A stretch of DNA of 32,155 nucleotides from Bog-159 sp035308525 (GTDB lineage: Bacteria > Acidobacteriota > Terriglobia > Bryobacterales > Bryobacteraceae): contig DATGGM010000220.1 of the NCBI GenBank assembly GCA_035308525.1, positions 1-32,155 on the forward strand, written 5' to 3'. The notes under the pieces are model-generated. The model made no database searches. It had not been told where the DNA came from and saw nothing but the letters and a program-made list of their open reading frames with translations. Position numbers and translations under genes: made by a program. Positions within the stretch are counted from its first letter, which is position 1. Each line of letters starts with the position of its first letter. Positions 8,018-14,886 of this stretch are shown piece after piece.

Positions 8018-8385
8018 TCGTCGATGATTCGTCCGTGATGCGGGCCTTTATCCGCCGCATCATCCTGCTTTCCGGCATGGACGGCGCCGAGTTCATGGAA
8101 GCCTCCGACGGACAGGAAGCTCTGGGCGTGCTCCGAAACGAGTGGGTGGACGTAGTGCTGACGGACATTAACATGCCCACCATGGACGGCGAACAGCTGG
8201 TGCGCTCCCTTGCAGCCGACGAGTTGTTGAAGTCCGTGCCGGTCGTCATCGTCTCCACGGACGGCACCGAGAGCCGCATGCATCAGATGCTGGCTTTGGG
8301 GGCACGCGGCTACGTCAAGAAGCCTTTTCTGCCGGAAACCCTCCGCGCGGAGCTGGAGCGCGTACTGGGGGAGACTTATGCCTGA
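7999..8385 (+). CDS. cheY: Single-domain response regulator CheY
   Basis: This is a 128-residue receiver domain with no output domain. The acidic pocket D9/D10 ('LIVDDSSVMR'), phosphoacceptor D56 ('VVLTDINMP'), Ser/Thr at 85-86 ('VIVSTDG') and K108 ('GYVKKPF') are all present, so it should be phosphorylated by CheA. An AAAGGAG site sits just before the ATG, inside the end of cheD. It overlaps the downstream cheX-like gene by eight bases. In flagellate bacteria CheY-P binds the motor switch. No flagellar gene is in this window, so the output here could be flagella, type IV pili or another target. Confidence 0.93.
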   Translation: MAFRVLIVDDSSVMRAFIRRIILLSGMDGAEFMEASDGQEALGVLRNEWVDVVLTDINMPTMDGEQLVRSLAADELLKSVPVVIVSTDGTESRMHQMLALGARGYVKKPFLPETLRAELERVLGETYA

Positions 8386-8833
8386 AAACCAATGGAATCG
8401 CATGTTGGCCGACGCCGCCAGTGAAGTTCTGGAAACTATGTTCTTCACGGAGGTTCTGGGCCCGGCGCTGGGCGGGGAAGCCGAACCCGAGCCGCGCCGG
8501 GACGTGCGCGTGGCTTTTGCCGGCACGCCTAGCGGCGCCCTCACGCTGAGTGTCTCCGGGCCGGCGGCGCGCACTCTGGCGGGTAACTTTCTGGCTCCCG
8601 AACAGGATGATTCCCTGCCGCCTGCGCAACTCGACGGTGTAGTGTGCGAACTGGCTAACATGATTTGCGGATCCCTTCTCAGCCGCGTAGAAACCGAATG
8701 CCGATTCCGGCTATCGATCCCTGAACTGGCGCCTGCCAACGCCAGCCACGCGTTTGCCCCGCCCTGCCAGTCGCTCGACTTGGGGGAAGGCACCATCCAT
8801 CTGTGGCTCGAACTGGACTCACATGCCAATTGA
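8378..8833 (+). CDS. cheX: CheX/CheC-family CheY-P phosphatase
   Basis: This is a 151-residue protein with the CheX-type layout: an N-terminal helix ('AASEVLETMFFTEV'), beta strands ('VRVAFAG', 'GALTLSVSG'), and the active helix 'GVVCELANMICGSLLS' carrying the E-x-x-N pair at E91 and N94 that removes phosphate from CheY-P in this family. Only one clear E-x-x-N motif is visible, so CheX is preferred over the two-site CheC, although 'EVLETMFF' could be a decayed first site. Placement between cheY and cheB supports the role. It overlaps cheY by eight bases and cheB by 11 bases. Confidence 0.8.
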   Translation: MPENQWNRMLADAASEVLETMFFTEVLGPALGGEAEPEPRRDVRVAFAGTPSGALTLSVSGPAARTLAGNFLAPEQDDSLPPAQLDGVVCELANMICGSLLSRVETECRFRLSIPELAPANASHAFAPPCQSLDLGEGTIHLWLELDSHAN

Positions 8834-9866
8834 CGGAAGAACTCGCGTGCTGGTGGTGGACGACTCCGCTATCGTGCGCAAGATCCTGACTGAGGCCCTG
8901 TCGGGTGAGCCCGATCTCGAAGTGGTCGGCACGGCGCCCGACCCCTACATCGCGCGCGATAAGATTCTGGCGCTCGCCCCAGACGTGCTCACCTTGGATA
9001 TTGAAATGCCGCGCATGGACGGTCTCACCTTCCTCAAGAAGCTGATGCACTTCCGGCCCATGCCCGTCGTCGTGATCAGTTCCCTGACCCAGGCGTCCTG
9101 CCAGACGGCCATGCAGGCTCTGGCGCTGGGAGCCGTCGAGGTTCTGGCTAAGCCGGGAGGGCCTTATTCAGTCGGCGAGCTGCGCATGGAGCTGGCATCC
9201 AAGATCCGCGCCGCCGCCGCTTCCCATGTACGGCGCACGGCCGCCTCGGCCCCGGCAACGCCGCCACCGCCGCTCACGGCCGACCAGCCGGCGCCCTCCT
9301 CGGTGATCGCCATCGGGGCATCCACCGGCGGGACCGAAGCCATCGCGGCGCTGCTGCCGAAACTGCCGCCCGGCACACCCGGCGTCGTGATCACCCAGCA
9401 TATTCCGGCAGGATTCTCGAGGGCATTCGCCATGCGCCTCAACCAGATGTGCCCGCTGGAAGTGAAAGAGGCCGAAGACGGCGACAGCCTGGGTCCCGGC
9501 CGCGTGCTGGTGGCCCCGGGAAATCTACACATGGTGCTGCGCAAGAACGGCGATGCCTACCGCGTGGCGGTGAAGAGCGGTCCGCGGGTCTGTTACCAGC
9601 GCCCGTCGGTGGATGTGATGTTCGGTTCCGTGGCGGATGCCGCCGGCGCTCGGGCCGTTGGGGTGCTGCTCACGGGCATGGGTTCGGATGGGGCCCAGGG
9701 GTTACTGAAAATGCACCAAGCCGGCGCGCGCACGATTGCGCAGGACGAAGCCAGCTGCGTGGTCTTCGGCATGCCCAAGGAAGCCATCCGCGCCGGCGCC
9801 GTGGACCGTGTCGTCGCTTTACCCGGTATTCCGCAAGCCATTCTGGCCGCCATCGCCGCGCGTTAG
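8823..9866 (+). CDS. cheB: Protein-glutamate methylesterase / glutaminase CheB
   Basis: CheB removes receptor methyl groups and opposes CheR. The 347-residue product has an N-terminal receiver domain ('RVLVVDDSAIVRK', D59 in 'VLTLDIEMPRMDG', K in 'VLAKPGG'). An Ala/Pro-rich linker (about 135-160) leads to the esterase domain with its Ser-His-Asp triad: 'IGASTGGTEAI', 'ITQHIPAGFS' and 'LLTGMGSDGAQG'. The start at 8823 is chosen because the receiver homology begins directly after it. The longer in-frame start at 8754 only translates cheX DNA in the wrong frame. This is the last gene of the operon, and the next gene faces it. Confidence 0.95.
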   Translation: MPIDGRTRVLVVDDSAIVRKILTEALSGEPDLEVVGTAPDPYIARDKILALAPDVLTLDIEMPRMDGLTFLKKLMHFRPMPVVVISSLTQASCQTAMQALALGAVEVLAKPGGPYSVGELRMELASKIRAAAASHVRRTAASAPATPPPPLTADQPAPSSVIAIGASTGGTEAIAALLPKLPPGTPGVVITQHIPAGFSRAFAMRLNQMCPLEVKEAEDGDSLGPGRVLVAPGNLHMVLRKNGDAYRVAVKSGPRVCYQRPSVDVMFGSVADAAGARAVGVLLTGMGSDGAQGLLKMHQAGARTIAQDEASCVVFGMPKEAIRAGAVDRVVALPGIPQAILAAIAAR

Positions 9867-9877
9867 CAGCCGATCCA

Positions 9878-10045
9878 TCAAGCGAAGCGGTAGACCAGAA
9901 TGGTCAGCACGCCGCTGAGGCCGATGCTGATCAAGGTTACGTCCTGCGGGGCAATCTTCAGTCCGCACCGCGGCAGATAAAGGAAGCACAAGATGCAGAT
10001 CAGTGTGCCCGCCAGAACGGCTCGGATTCCTTTCTTGATACTCAC
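9878..10045 (-). CDS. 55-residue two-helix membrane peptide, unknown function
   Basis: A GTG at 10045 with GGAG seven bases upstream opens a 55-codon frame. The peptide has a basic N-terminus (MSIKKGIRA), a first hydrophobic helix (about 8-23, 'AVLAGTLICILCFLYL'), a short polar loop ('PRCGLKIAPQD') and a second hydrophobic segment (about 35-52). It lies tail to tail with cheB, 11 bases after the cheB stop. Nothing identifies a function. Support is the ribosome binding site and the two clean hydrophobic segments. It could instead be a chance frame in a gap, so confidence is moderate. Confidence 0.55.
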   Translation of the reverse strand: MSIKKGIRAVLAGTLICILCFLYLPRCGLKIAPQDVTLISIGLSGVLTILVYRFA

Positions 10046-10127
10046 TGCAATTCTCCGGGGTCTGCCGGAGTCTACCGCCCCTTTGCGGCGAAACGCAACG
10101 ATATCCGAAGTGAGCCAACCGAAGTGA

Positions 10128-10568
10128 CTAAGCCGGATAGCGTCCTTCGATATAGCCGCTCAACTGGTCGATAGTATGCGCCTGGGCCGAGATGATCGAC
10201 CGCACTACGTCGCCGATGGAGATCATGCCCGCCAAAATATCGCCCTCCATCACCGGCAAATGGCGTATGCGGTGCGCCGTGATGATGCGCATGCAATCTT
10301 CCACCGAGTGATCGCAGGTAACCGTGAACACCGGGCTGGTCATGATTTCCCGCACCCGCATTTCGTGCGAATGCTTACCCTTCAGAATGACCTTGCGGGC
10401 GTAATCGCGCTCGGAGACAATGCCGGTCAATTTGCCCCCCGTAAGCACCAACAGGGCGCCCACACCCTTCTCGGCCATCATGGCCACGGCTTCGAAGACA
10501 GTAGCCTCCGGCGCCAGCCAGTAGATGTCCGATCCCTTATGCCGCAGCATCGAGCGGACGGTTTCCAT
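10128..10568 (-). CDS. Two-CBS-domain protein
   Basis: This 146-residue protein is made almost entirely of a tandem CBS pair (Bateman module): CBS1 at about 1-65 ('APEATVFEAVAMMAEKGVGALLVL...LTGIVSERDYARKV') and CBS2 at about 75-130 ('FTVTCDHSVEDCMRIITAHRIRHLPVMEGDILAGMISIGDVV'). Such pairs bind adenosine nucleotides (AMP, ATP, NAD or SAM) and regulate a partner or report energy state. No catalytic domain is attached. AAGGAGGG lies directly upstream of the ATG, a strong ribosome binding site. A TTGACA element and a six-base inverted repeat sit in the 52 bases between it and phaR, so it may have its own promoter. Confidence 0.88.
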   Translation of the reverse strand: METVRSMLRHKGSDIYWLAPEATVFEAVAMMAEKGVGALLVLTGGKLTGIVSERDYARKVILKGKHSHEMRVREIMTSPVFTVTCDHSVEDCMRIITAHRIRHLPVMEGDILAGMISIGDVVRSIISAQAHTIDQLSGYIEGRYPA

Positions 10569-10588
10569 GGGTCCCTCCTTGTCTGATT

Positions 10589-10617
10589 AATCTTTCAGAC
10601 TCGGGGACGTATGTCAA
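10589..10617 (-). promoter_or_regulatory. Candidate promoter of the CBS gene with overlapping inverted repeat
   Basis: On the minus strand TTGACA (10617-10612, a full -35 match) is followed 17 bases later by AAGATT (10594-10589), a poor -10. A six-base inverted repeat, GTCTGA...TCAGAC (10581-10600, eight-base loop), overlaps the -10 and could be an operator or weak hairpin. The -10 is weak, so this is tentative. Confidence 0.35.
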
Positions 10618-10620
10618 CCG

Positions 10621-11115
10621 TCAGGGGAGCTTTTTTCGCGGCCTTCTGTGGCGGGTTTTACTCCGCGCGAGCCCGTTTTCCAGCTCCTGAACGCGCCGGC
10701 GCAGCACTTCGAGTTCCTCGGCCGGCCCCGGCTGGGGAGCGGCCGGCGGGGTAAACAGGTTTCGCACCAGGTCCAGCGGACCCGTCTTCAGGGTGCTCTG
10801 CGCTTTCTGATACATTTCAGTCACGGTGGTGAGGTACCAAGTGAGGAATTCGTGCGTGGCCTTGTCGGACGCAACGATCAGTTTCCGCAACAGGTCCAGC
10901 GGCAGCCCCGACTCGTGGCCCTTGGCGTCCTCCATAATGATCTGGGTCAGAATCACGCGCGTCAGATCTTCGCCGCTGCGGGCGTCGACTACCTGGACGT
11001 CAACACCGTCGCGCACCATGCGGGCTACATCTTCCAGGTTGACGTAACGGCTGCCGGTTGTATCGTAGAGGCGCCGGTTCTCGTATTTCTTAATGATCGT
11101 CTTGCTTGCGTTCAT
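10621..11115 (-). CDS. phaR: Polyhydroxyalkanoate synthesis repressor PhaR
   Basis: PhaR represses phasin and other PHA genes and is released when it binds nascent polymer granules. The 164-residue protein has the N-terminal DNA-binding region 'IIKKYENRRLYDTTGSRYVNLEDVARMVRDG...VVDARSGEDLTRVILTQIIMED' (about 7-65), typical of PHB_acc_N. The PHB_acc region follows ('LPLDLLRKLIVASDKATHEFLTWYL', about 75-105), and the C-terminus is coiled-coil-like and basic ('EELEVLRRRVQELENGL...RRPRKK'). It diverges from the phasin-like gene; the 96-base gap between them holds a strong promoter and a palindrome matching the PhaR operator pattern. No strong ribosome binding site is seen directly before its ATG. 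Confidence 0.9.
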   Translation of the reverse strand: MNASKTIIKKYENRRLYDTTGSRYVNLEDVARMVRDGVDVQVVDARSGEDLTRVILTQIIMEDAKGHESGLPLDLLRKLIVASDKATHEFLTWYLTTVTEMYQKAQSTLKTGPLDLVRNLFTPPAAPQPGPAEELEVLRRRVQELENGLARSKTRHRRPRKKLP

Positions 11116-11141
11116 ACAAGGACAATAAAATCTTAAACTCC

Positions 11142-11170
11142 TTGACAGGCCACGCCACCGGCGCTATACT
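11142..11170 (+). promoter_or_regulatory. Near-consensus sigma-70 promoter of the phasin-like gene
   Basis: TTGACA at 11142-11147 (six of six) and TATACT at 11165-11170 (five of six) are separated by 17 bases, the ideal spacing. Transcription would begin at about 11177, some 35 bases before the ATG at 11212. The promoter strength fits an abundant granule-coating protein. Confidence 0.82.
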
Positions 11171-11177
11171 CATCCTG

Positions 11178-11196
11178 GATGCTGCAGTGCAGCATC
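11178..11196. promoter_or_regulatory. Perfect palindrome at the phasin transcription start, probable PhaR operator
   Basis: GATGCTGCAGTGCAGCATC is a perfect 9+1+9 palindrome placed at the predicted transcription start. Its core CTGC-AGT-GCAG fits the CTGC-N3-GCAG pattern that I recall for PhaR binding in alphaproteobacteria. Being adjacent to phaR and on the promoter of a phasin-like gene makes PhaR repression the simplest reading. Confidence 0.7.
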
Positions 11197-11211
11197 ACCA
11201 AGGAGTTTATC

Positions 11212-12081
11212 ATGGAGAATACCAAAAAGGCTACCCCGGCCGCCGCATCCTTTGCCCCGGCCTCCACTCTGGCCTACTGGACCCGTCAGGGGGTGCAGGG
11301 CTTTGTCGCTACGCAAAAGATTCTGCTGGATTTGGCCGCTCAACAAAACTCGCTTGCCCTGGGCTTTGTGCGCGAGCGGGTAAACTTCTCGCCGCTCCGG
11401 CCGCTGACCGGAATCGTGGATCTGGCCGGCCAGGGATTGGCCAATTTTGTCGCAGCGCAAAAGATTCTGTTGAATCTGGCCGTCGAACAGAACGGACTCC
11501 TGCTGCAAGGCGTCCGGGACGGCCTGGGTCTCGCCGGAACCCCGGCCCTGATGACCGACGCCATTCGCGAGGGTGTCGCCGAGTTCGTAGGCATGCAGAC
11601 CAGGTTCCTGGAAATGGTGGATGCGCAGGCGCAGGCCGCCGTCGGGATGATCACGGAAGGCAAGCCCTACGAGGGCAAGAGCTTCGTCGAGGTTACCCGC
11701 CAGAGCCTGGAAGGCTTCATCCACACCCAGAAAAAGTTTCTGGAACTGGTCACTGATGCGGCCACTGGCAAGCATTCTGTACTCAAGACCGCCCCGCGCA
11801 GAAAAGTTACTGCCACCATGCGGGAGGGTGTGGACAAATTCGTCGAAGCCCAAAAGAAGCTGCTGGACCTGGCCGCCGGCCAGATCGAGGGAGCCATGAA
11901 GACCGCCGAGGGAATGCTGCGGCCTTCGGCTGAGCCCTCCACAACTCTCGGCGAGTTTGCCCGCCGCAGCGTTGCGAATTTCATCAATGCTCAAAAGTCG
12001 CTGCTGGATGTGGCCCTAAAGCCCTTCCTTCCGCCGCCGCCGCATACCCCCGCGCACGCTCACGCCGGGCGCCGCAGGTAA
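11212..12081 (+). CDS. Phasin-like protein built of six repeated helical segments
   Basis: This 289-residue protein has no signal peptide and contains six copies of an amphipathic segment of about 18 residues with the pattern [GS]-[VL]-x-x-F-[VI]-x-x-Q-K-x-[LF]-L-[DEN]-[LMV]. The copies lie at about 27-44, 75-92, 121-138, 165-182, 206-223 and 252-269, so the period is 41-48 residues. Phasins coat PHA granules through amphipathic helices of this kind. The adjacent phaR gene and the operator-like palindrome support that role. AAGGAG lies seven bases before the ATG at 11212; an in-frame ATG at 11179 falls within the palindrome and is less likely. The tail is Pro/His/Arg-rich. The alternative is an unrelated helical repeat protein. 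Confidence 0.75.
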   Translation: MENTKKATPAAASFAPASTLAYWTRQGVQGFVATQKILLDLAAQQNSLALGFVRERVNFSPLRPLTGIVDLAGQGLANFVAAQKILLNLAVEQNGLLLQGVRDGLGLAGTPALMTDAIREGVAEFVGMQTRFLEMVDAQAQAAVGMITEGKPYEGKSFVEVTRQSLEGFIHTQKKFLELVTDAATGKHSVLKTAPRRKVTATMREGVDKFVEAQKKLLDLAAGQIEGAMKTAEGMLRPSAEPSTTLGEFARRSVANFINAQKSLLDVALKPFLPPPPHTPAHAHAGRRR

Positions 12082-12156
12082 TTCCGGAACGGTTGGACCA
12101 TATTGGATCGTGCCATACATTACAGATGCGTTCAAATAAGCTACACTGGAGAGCGC

Positions 12157-12936
12157 ATGACGGGTCAAAGGTACTCCGTCCACGAGCGTCAGGAAGCCGA
12201 TGTCTCCATGTGGCAGGAACTTCTGGTCGGCTTCGAACTGGTCCAACTCAGGCTGACCTCGGTCTTCTATGGTTTGGGCGTACCCAGAGGTAATGGCGAC
12301 GCCGTCATTCTGATCCCGGGTTTTCTAGGCACCGATACCTATCTTGGCGAGCTGTTCTCCTGGTTCAGAACCATCGGCTACCGGTCTTACTTTTCGGGAA
12401 TCGGCTGGAACGCGGAATGTCCTAACCTGCTGATCCGCAAGCGGTTGAACGATACAGTAAAACGCGCTTTCACGGCCACCGGCCGGAAAGTACATCTCGT
12501 CGGGCACAGCCTGGGCGGCATCATCGCGCGCTCGGTGGCCGCCCAGAGGCCCGAACAGATCGCTTCGGTGACTACCTTGGGATCCCCCTTTCGGGGGCCA
12601 GTGGCGCATTCCAACGTCCTGCGGGCCAGTGAAGCCATCCGCAACCATATTCTACGGGAGCACGCCGGTCACATCCTGCCGGGGTGCTACACCGAGGATT
12701 GCACCTGCGAATTCGTCGCGTCACTCAAGGACGTGTTCCCGGACGACGTAGCACAAACGGCCATTTACACCAAATCCGATGGCATCGTGGATTGGCGCTT
12801 CTGCGTCACGGGCGACCCCGAGATCGATTGCGAAGTGGCAGGTACGCATGTCGGCCTGGTGTTCAACCCGGCGGTCTACCGTATTCTGGCCGACCGTCTG
12901 GTGAGCGCGCGTAGCGGCTCACCGGTTCGGGCGTGA
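12157..12936 (+). CDS. Lipase-type alpha/beta hydrolase
   Basis: This 259-residue hydrolase has the nucleophile elbow 'LVGHSLGGIIAR' (G-H-S-L-G), an oxyanion-hole segment 'VILIPGFLGTDTYLGEL', a likely acid 'YTKSDGIVDW' and a late His in 'GTHVGLVFNP'. The layout resembles triacylglycerol lipase/PGAP1-like esterases, and no signal peptide is seen. The ATG at 12157 has GGAG five bases upstream; an in-frame ATG at 12103 is possible. It follows the phasin-like gene by 75 bases, so it may act on stored polymer or on lipid, but polymer depolymerase activity is only an inference from position. Its 3' end overlaps the convergent TonB-C gene by 74 bases. Confidence 0.8.
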   Translation: MTGQRYSVHERQEADVSMWQELLVGFELVQLRLTSVFYGLGVPRGNGDAVILIPGFLGTDTYLGELFSWFRTIGYRSYFSGIGWNAECPNLLIRKRLNDTVKRAFTATGRKVHLVGHSLGGIIARSVAAQRPEQIASVTTLGSPFRGPVAHSNVLRASEAIRNHILREHAGHILPGCYTEDCTCEFVASLKDVFPDDVAQTAIYTKSDGIVDWRFCVTGDPEIDCEVAGTHVGLVFNPAVYRILADRLVSARSGSPVRA

Positions 12937-13312
12937 TGCGGCGCACCTCCACCGCGTAGGGCGGACGGAAAATCGTTCCCAGTTGGGCCTCAGGGGTATT
13001 CTTCGGCATCAGCCGGAACGAGAAGACCAGCTTCACGTCGTGAGCGCCCGGCTGCGCCGCAAAACGCCACAAACGGGCGGCCTCCAGACATGCCTGCCGC
13101 AGCAGCGGGTTGCCATCCACGATTGCCGCGCTCGACACCGTGCCGCGTTCCGAGACATGCACCTCGGCGACTACGCCGCCGCTGACCCGGCCATCCAGCG
13201 CCGGAACGGGATAGGCCGGCGCCACCGCTTCCACCACTCCGGGGGCGGCTTCCTGGGCCATACAGCCCGCGCCGATCAGAATCGCTATGGCCAACCTCCA
13301 CCGCACAGTCAC
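12863..13312 (-). CDS. Secreted TonB C-terminal-domain protein, GTG start
   Basis: The GTG at 13312 overlaps the stop of the upstream hydrolase (GTGA), which decides the start. The 149-residue product has a short signal peptide ('VTVRWRLAIAILIGAGCMAQ') followed by a TonB-C-type region: 'PVPALDGRVSGGVVAEVHVSERGTVSSAAIVDGNPLLRQACLEAARLWRFA'. This domain normally lets TonB contact outer-membrane receptors, but there is no membrane-spanning Pro-rich linker here, so it is a stand-alone secreted version of a type frequent in Acidobacteria. Function is unknown. The last 25 codons run antisense through the end of the lipase gene. Confidence 0.75.
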   Translation of the reverse strand: MTVRWRLAIAILIGAGCMAQEAAPGVVEAVAPAYPVPALDGRVSGGVVAEVHVSERGTVSSAAIVDGNPLLRQACLEAARLWRFAAQPGAHDVKLVFSFRLMPKNTPEAQLGTIFRPPYAVEVRRITPEPVSRYARSPDGRPEYGRPPG

Positions 13313-14127
13313 GCCAGAAACCTCCCCAGGACGTCCAGATATTCGCTCGCGCGGCTGAAGGCCGGCGCATGCCCGGCGCCATGAAACGTGTAAACAGGGG
13401 CTTGCGGATAAATATCGCGCAGCGCTTTCCTGCGTTCCGCGTTGAAAATGTCGTTGTCGGACTCGATCACGAAGATCATGCCGGGCCATCCGGCGAGATC
13501 CCCCGGCGCAAAGCGGTAGCGTTGATGATACTCGAGCTGGATCGCCAGGTTCTGCAGCACGTCGGCCTTCGTCAGTTGCGTCTCGAAGAGTTCCTGCGTG
13601 TACGCCCGCCAGAACGGCAGTTCCCCGGCCGGCGCTCCCAACAGTTTCAGGATGCTCCTCGAAAGCAAACCGCGCAAGATCGGCCAGGGCATCGCCGACA
13701 AAACCGCGTTGGCGATCTTCCGGCCGCGCACCAGGTAGCCGAGAGGAACCCCGGTATTGGAGAGGATCAGCCGCTCCACACAATCCGGATGCCGCCGGAT
13801 CAGGCACTGGGCCACCGCGCCGCCGAACGATGCGCCGAGCACCGTCGCGGGCACGGCGTTCTCGGCTCGCAGAATCGCCGCCACCCCGTCCGCCAGATCG
13901 TCCAGCGACGCTACGCGCGGATAGGCCGGATACGCCATGCGGAACTGCGGCGCCAGCGCCGCGGCCAGGTCGAAAGCCATGTCGTTGACCAGTTCACCAC
14001 CCGGCAGGAGCAGCATCGGCCGCGACCCGTTACCACAGACTCTGTATTTCCATTCCACACCGCCGGCCGCCAGCGATTTGTTGGGATAAGCGGCGCGAAA
14101 CGCGCGCAGCCTTTGCTCCTGGTTCAT
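13309..14127 (-). CDS. Alpha/beta hydrolase (maspardin-like)
   Basis: This 272-residue cytoplasmic alpha/beta hydrolase has the nucleophile elbow 'VLGASFGGAVAQ' (G-A-S-F-G), an upstream 'LLLPGGELVNDMAF' oxyanion segment, a likely acid in 'VIESDNDIFN' and His in 'FHGAGHAPAF'. The 'PYPRVASLDDLADGV' and 'GDLAGWPGMIFVIESDND' arrangement resembles SPG21/maspardin-type proteins, but substrate and role cannot be told. It begins 63 bases from the divergent UPF0173 hydrolase gene, and its stop overlaps the TonB-C gene start by four bases. Confidence 0.8.
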   Translation of the reverse strand: MNQEQRLRAFRAAYPNKSLAAGGVEWKYRVCGNGSRPMLLLPGGELVNDMAFDLAAALAPQFRMAYPAYPRVASLDDLADGVAAILRAENAVPATVLGASFGGAVAQCLIRRHPDCVERLILSNTGVPLGYLVRGRKIANAVLSAMPWPILRGLLSRSILKLLGAPAGELPFWRAYTQELFETQLTKADVLQNLAIQLEYHQRYRFAPGDLAGWPGMIFVIESDNDIFNAERRKALRDIYPQAPVYTFHGAGHAPAFSRASEYLDVLGRFLA

Positions 14128-14190
14128 AAGTAACGACTATTGTCGCAAGGCGCGTTCGCGCGCATCGCGTTTTCAGTAGGATATAAAAGT

Positions 14191-14886
14191 ATGGAAATCA
14201 CCTGGCTTGGACACGGCACCTTTCAATTCCGCTGGCCTTCCGGCGAGACGATCCTGATGGACCCATGGACGGAGGGCAACCCCGCCTATCCGGAAGGTTA
14301 CAAGATCGCGCGCGTGGACACCATTGCCATCACGCATGGCCACTTCGATCACATTCACGACGCGGTGCCCCTGGCGAAGGAGTTTTCACCCGCGGTGGTG
14401 GGGATCTTCGAGACCTGCCATTGGCTCGAATCCAAAGGCGTGGCCAATACTTGCCCCATGAACAAAGGCGGTTCGCAGAAGGCCGGCGCGGTGACCTTCA
14501 CCATGACGCACGCCGTGCACAGCTGCGGAATTCTCGACGACGGCAAAATCATCTATGGCGGCGAGGCTGCCGGATATGTGCTGCACTTCGACGACGGCCG
14601 CGCGCTGTACTTCGCCGGCGATACCAACGTCTTCGCGGACATGCAACTGATCGAGCAGCTGTATCACCCGGAGCTGGCATTTCTGCCCATCGGCGACCTT
14701 TATACCATGAGCCCGCGCGAAGCCGCCCTGGCGGCCCGGCTGCTGAAGCCGAAGAAGGTGGTGCCCATGCACTTCGGAACCTTTCCGCCCCTGACGGGCC
14801 GGCCAGACCAGCTTGCCGCGCTTTTAGGCGACGTACCGGCGACCCAGGTGTGGGCTCTCGAACCAGGCAAGCCGGCAGAGTGGTGA
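14191..14886 (+). CDS. UPF0173-type metal-dependent hydrolase (metallo-beta-lactamase fold)
   Basis: This 231-residue protein has the metallo-beta-lactamase H-x-H-x-D-H motif in 'THGHFDHIHD', further ligands in 'THAVHS', 'YFAGDTNVF' and 'VPMHFGTFP', and the UPF0173 opening 'MEITWLGHGTFQF'. Such proteins bind two metal ions and are predicted hydrolases with no settled substrate. The ATG at 14191 is preferred because the family begins with exactly this strand; an in-frame ATG at 14140 adds 17 unrelated residues. It diverges from the alpha/beta hydrolase, and a GCGCG-TTCG-CGCGC stem-loop (14150-14163) lies in the gap. Confidence 0.88.
   Translation: MEITWLGHGTFQFRWPSGETILMDPWTEGNPAYPEGYKIARVDTIAITHGHFDHIHDAVPLAKEFSPAVVGIFETCHWLESKGVANTCPMNKGGSQKAGAVTFTMTHAVHSCGILDDGKIIYGGEAAGYVLHFDDGRALYFAGDTNVFADMQLIEQLYHPELAFLPIGDLYTMSPREAALAARLLKPKKVVPMHFGTFPPLTGRPDQLAALLGDVPATQVWALEPGKPAEW

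Noticed and set aside
13313..13807. In-frame upstream extension of the TonB-C gene to an ATG at 13807
   Set aside because: It overlaps the alpha/beta hydrolase gene in another frame and gives non-homologous sequence; the GTG at 13312 with a signal peptide and GTGA overlap explains the gene.
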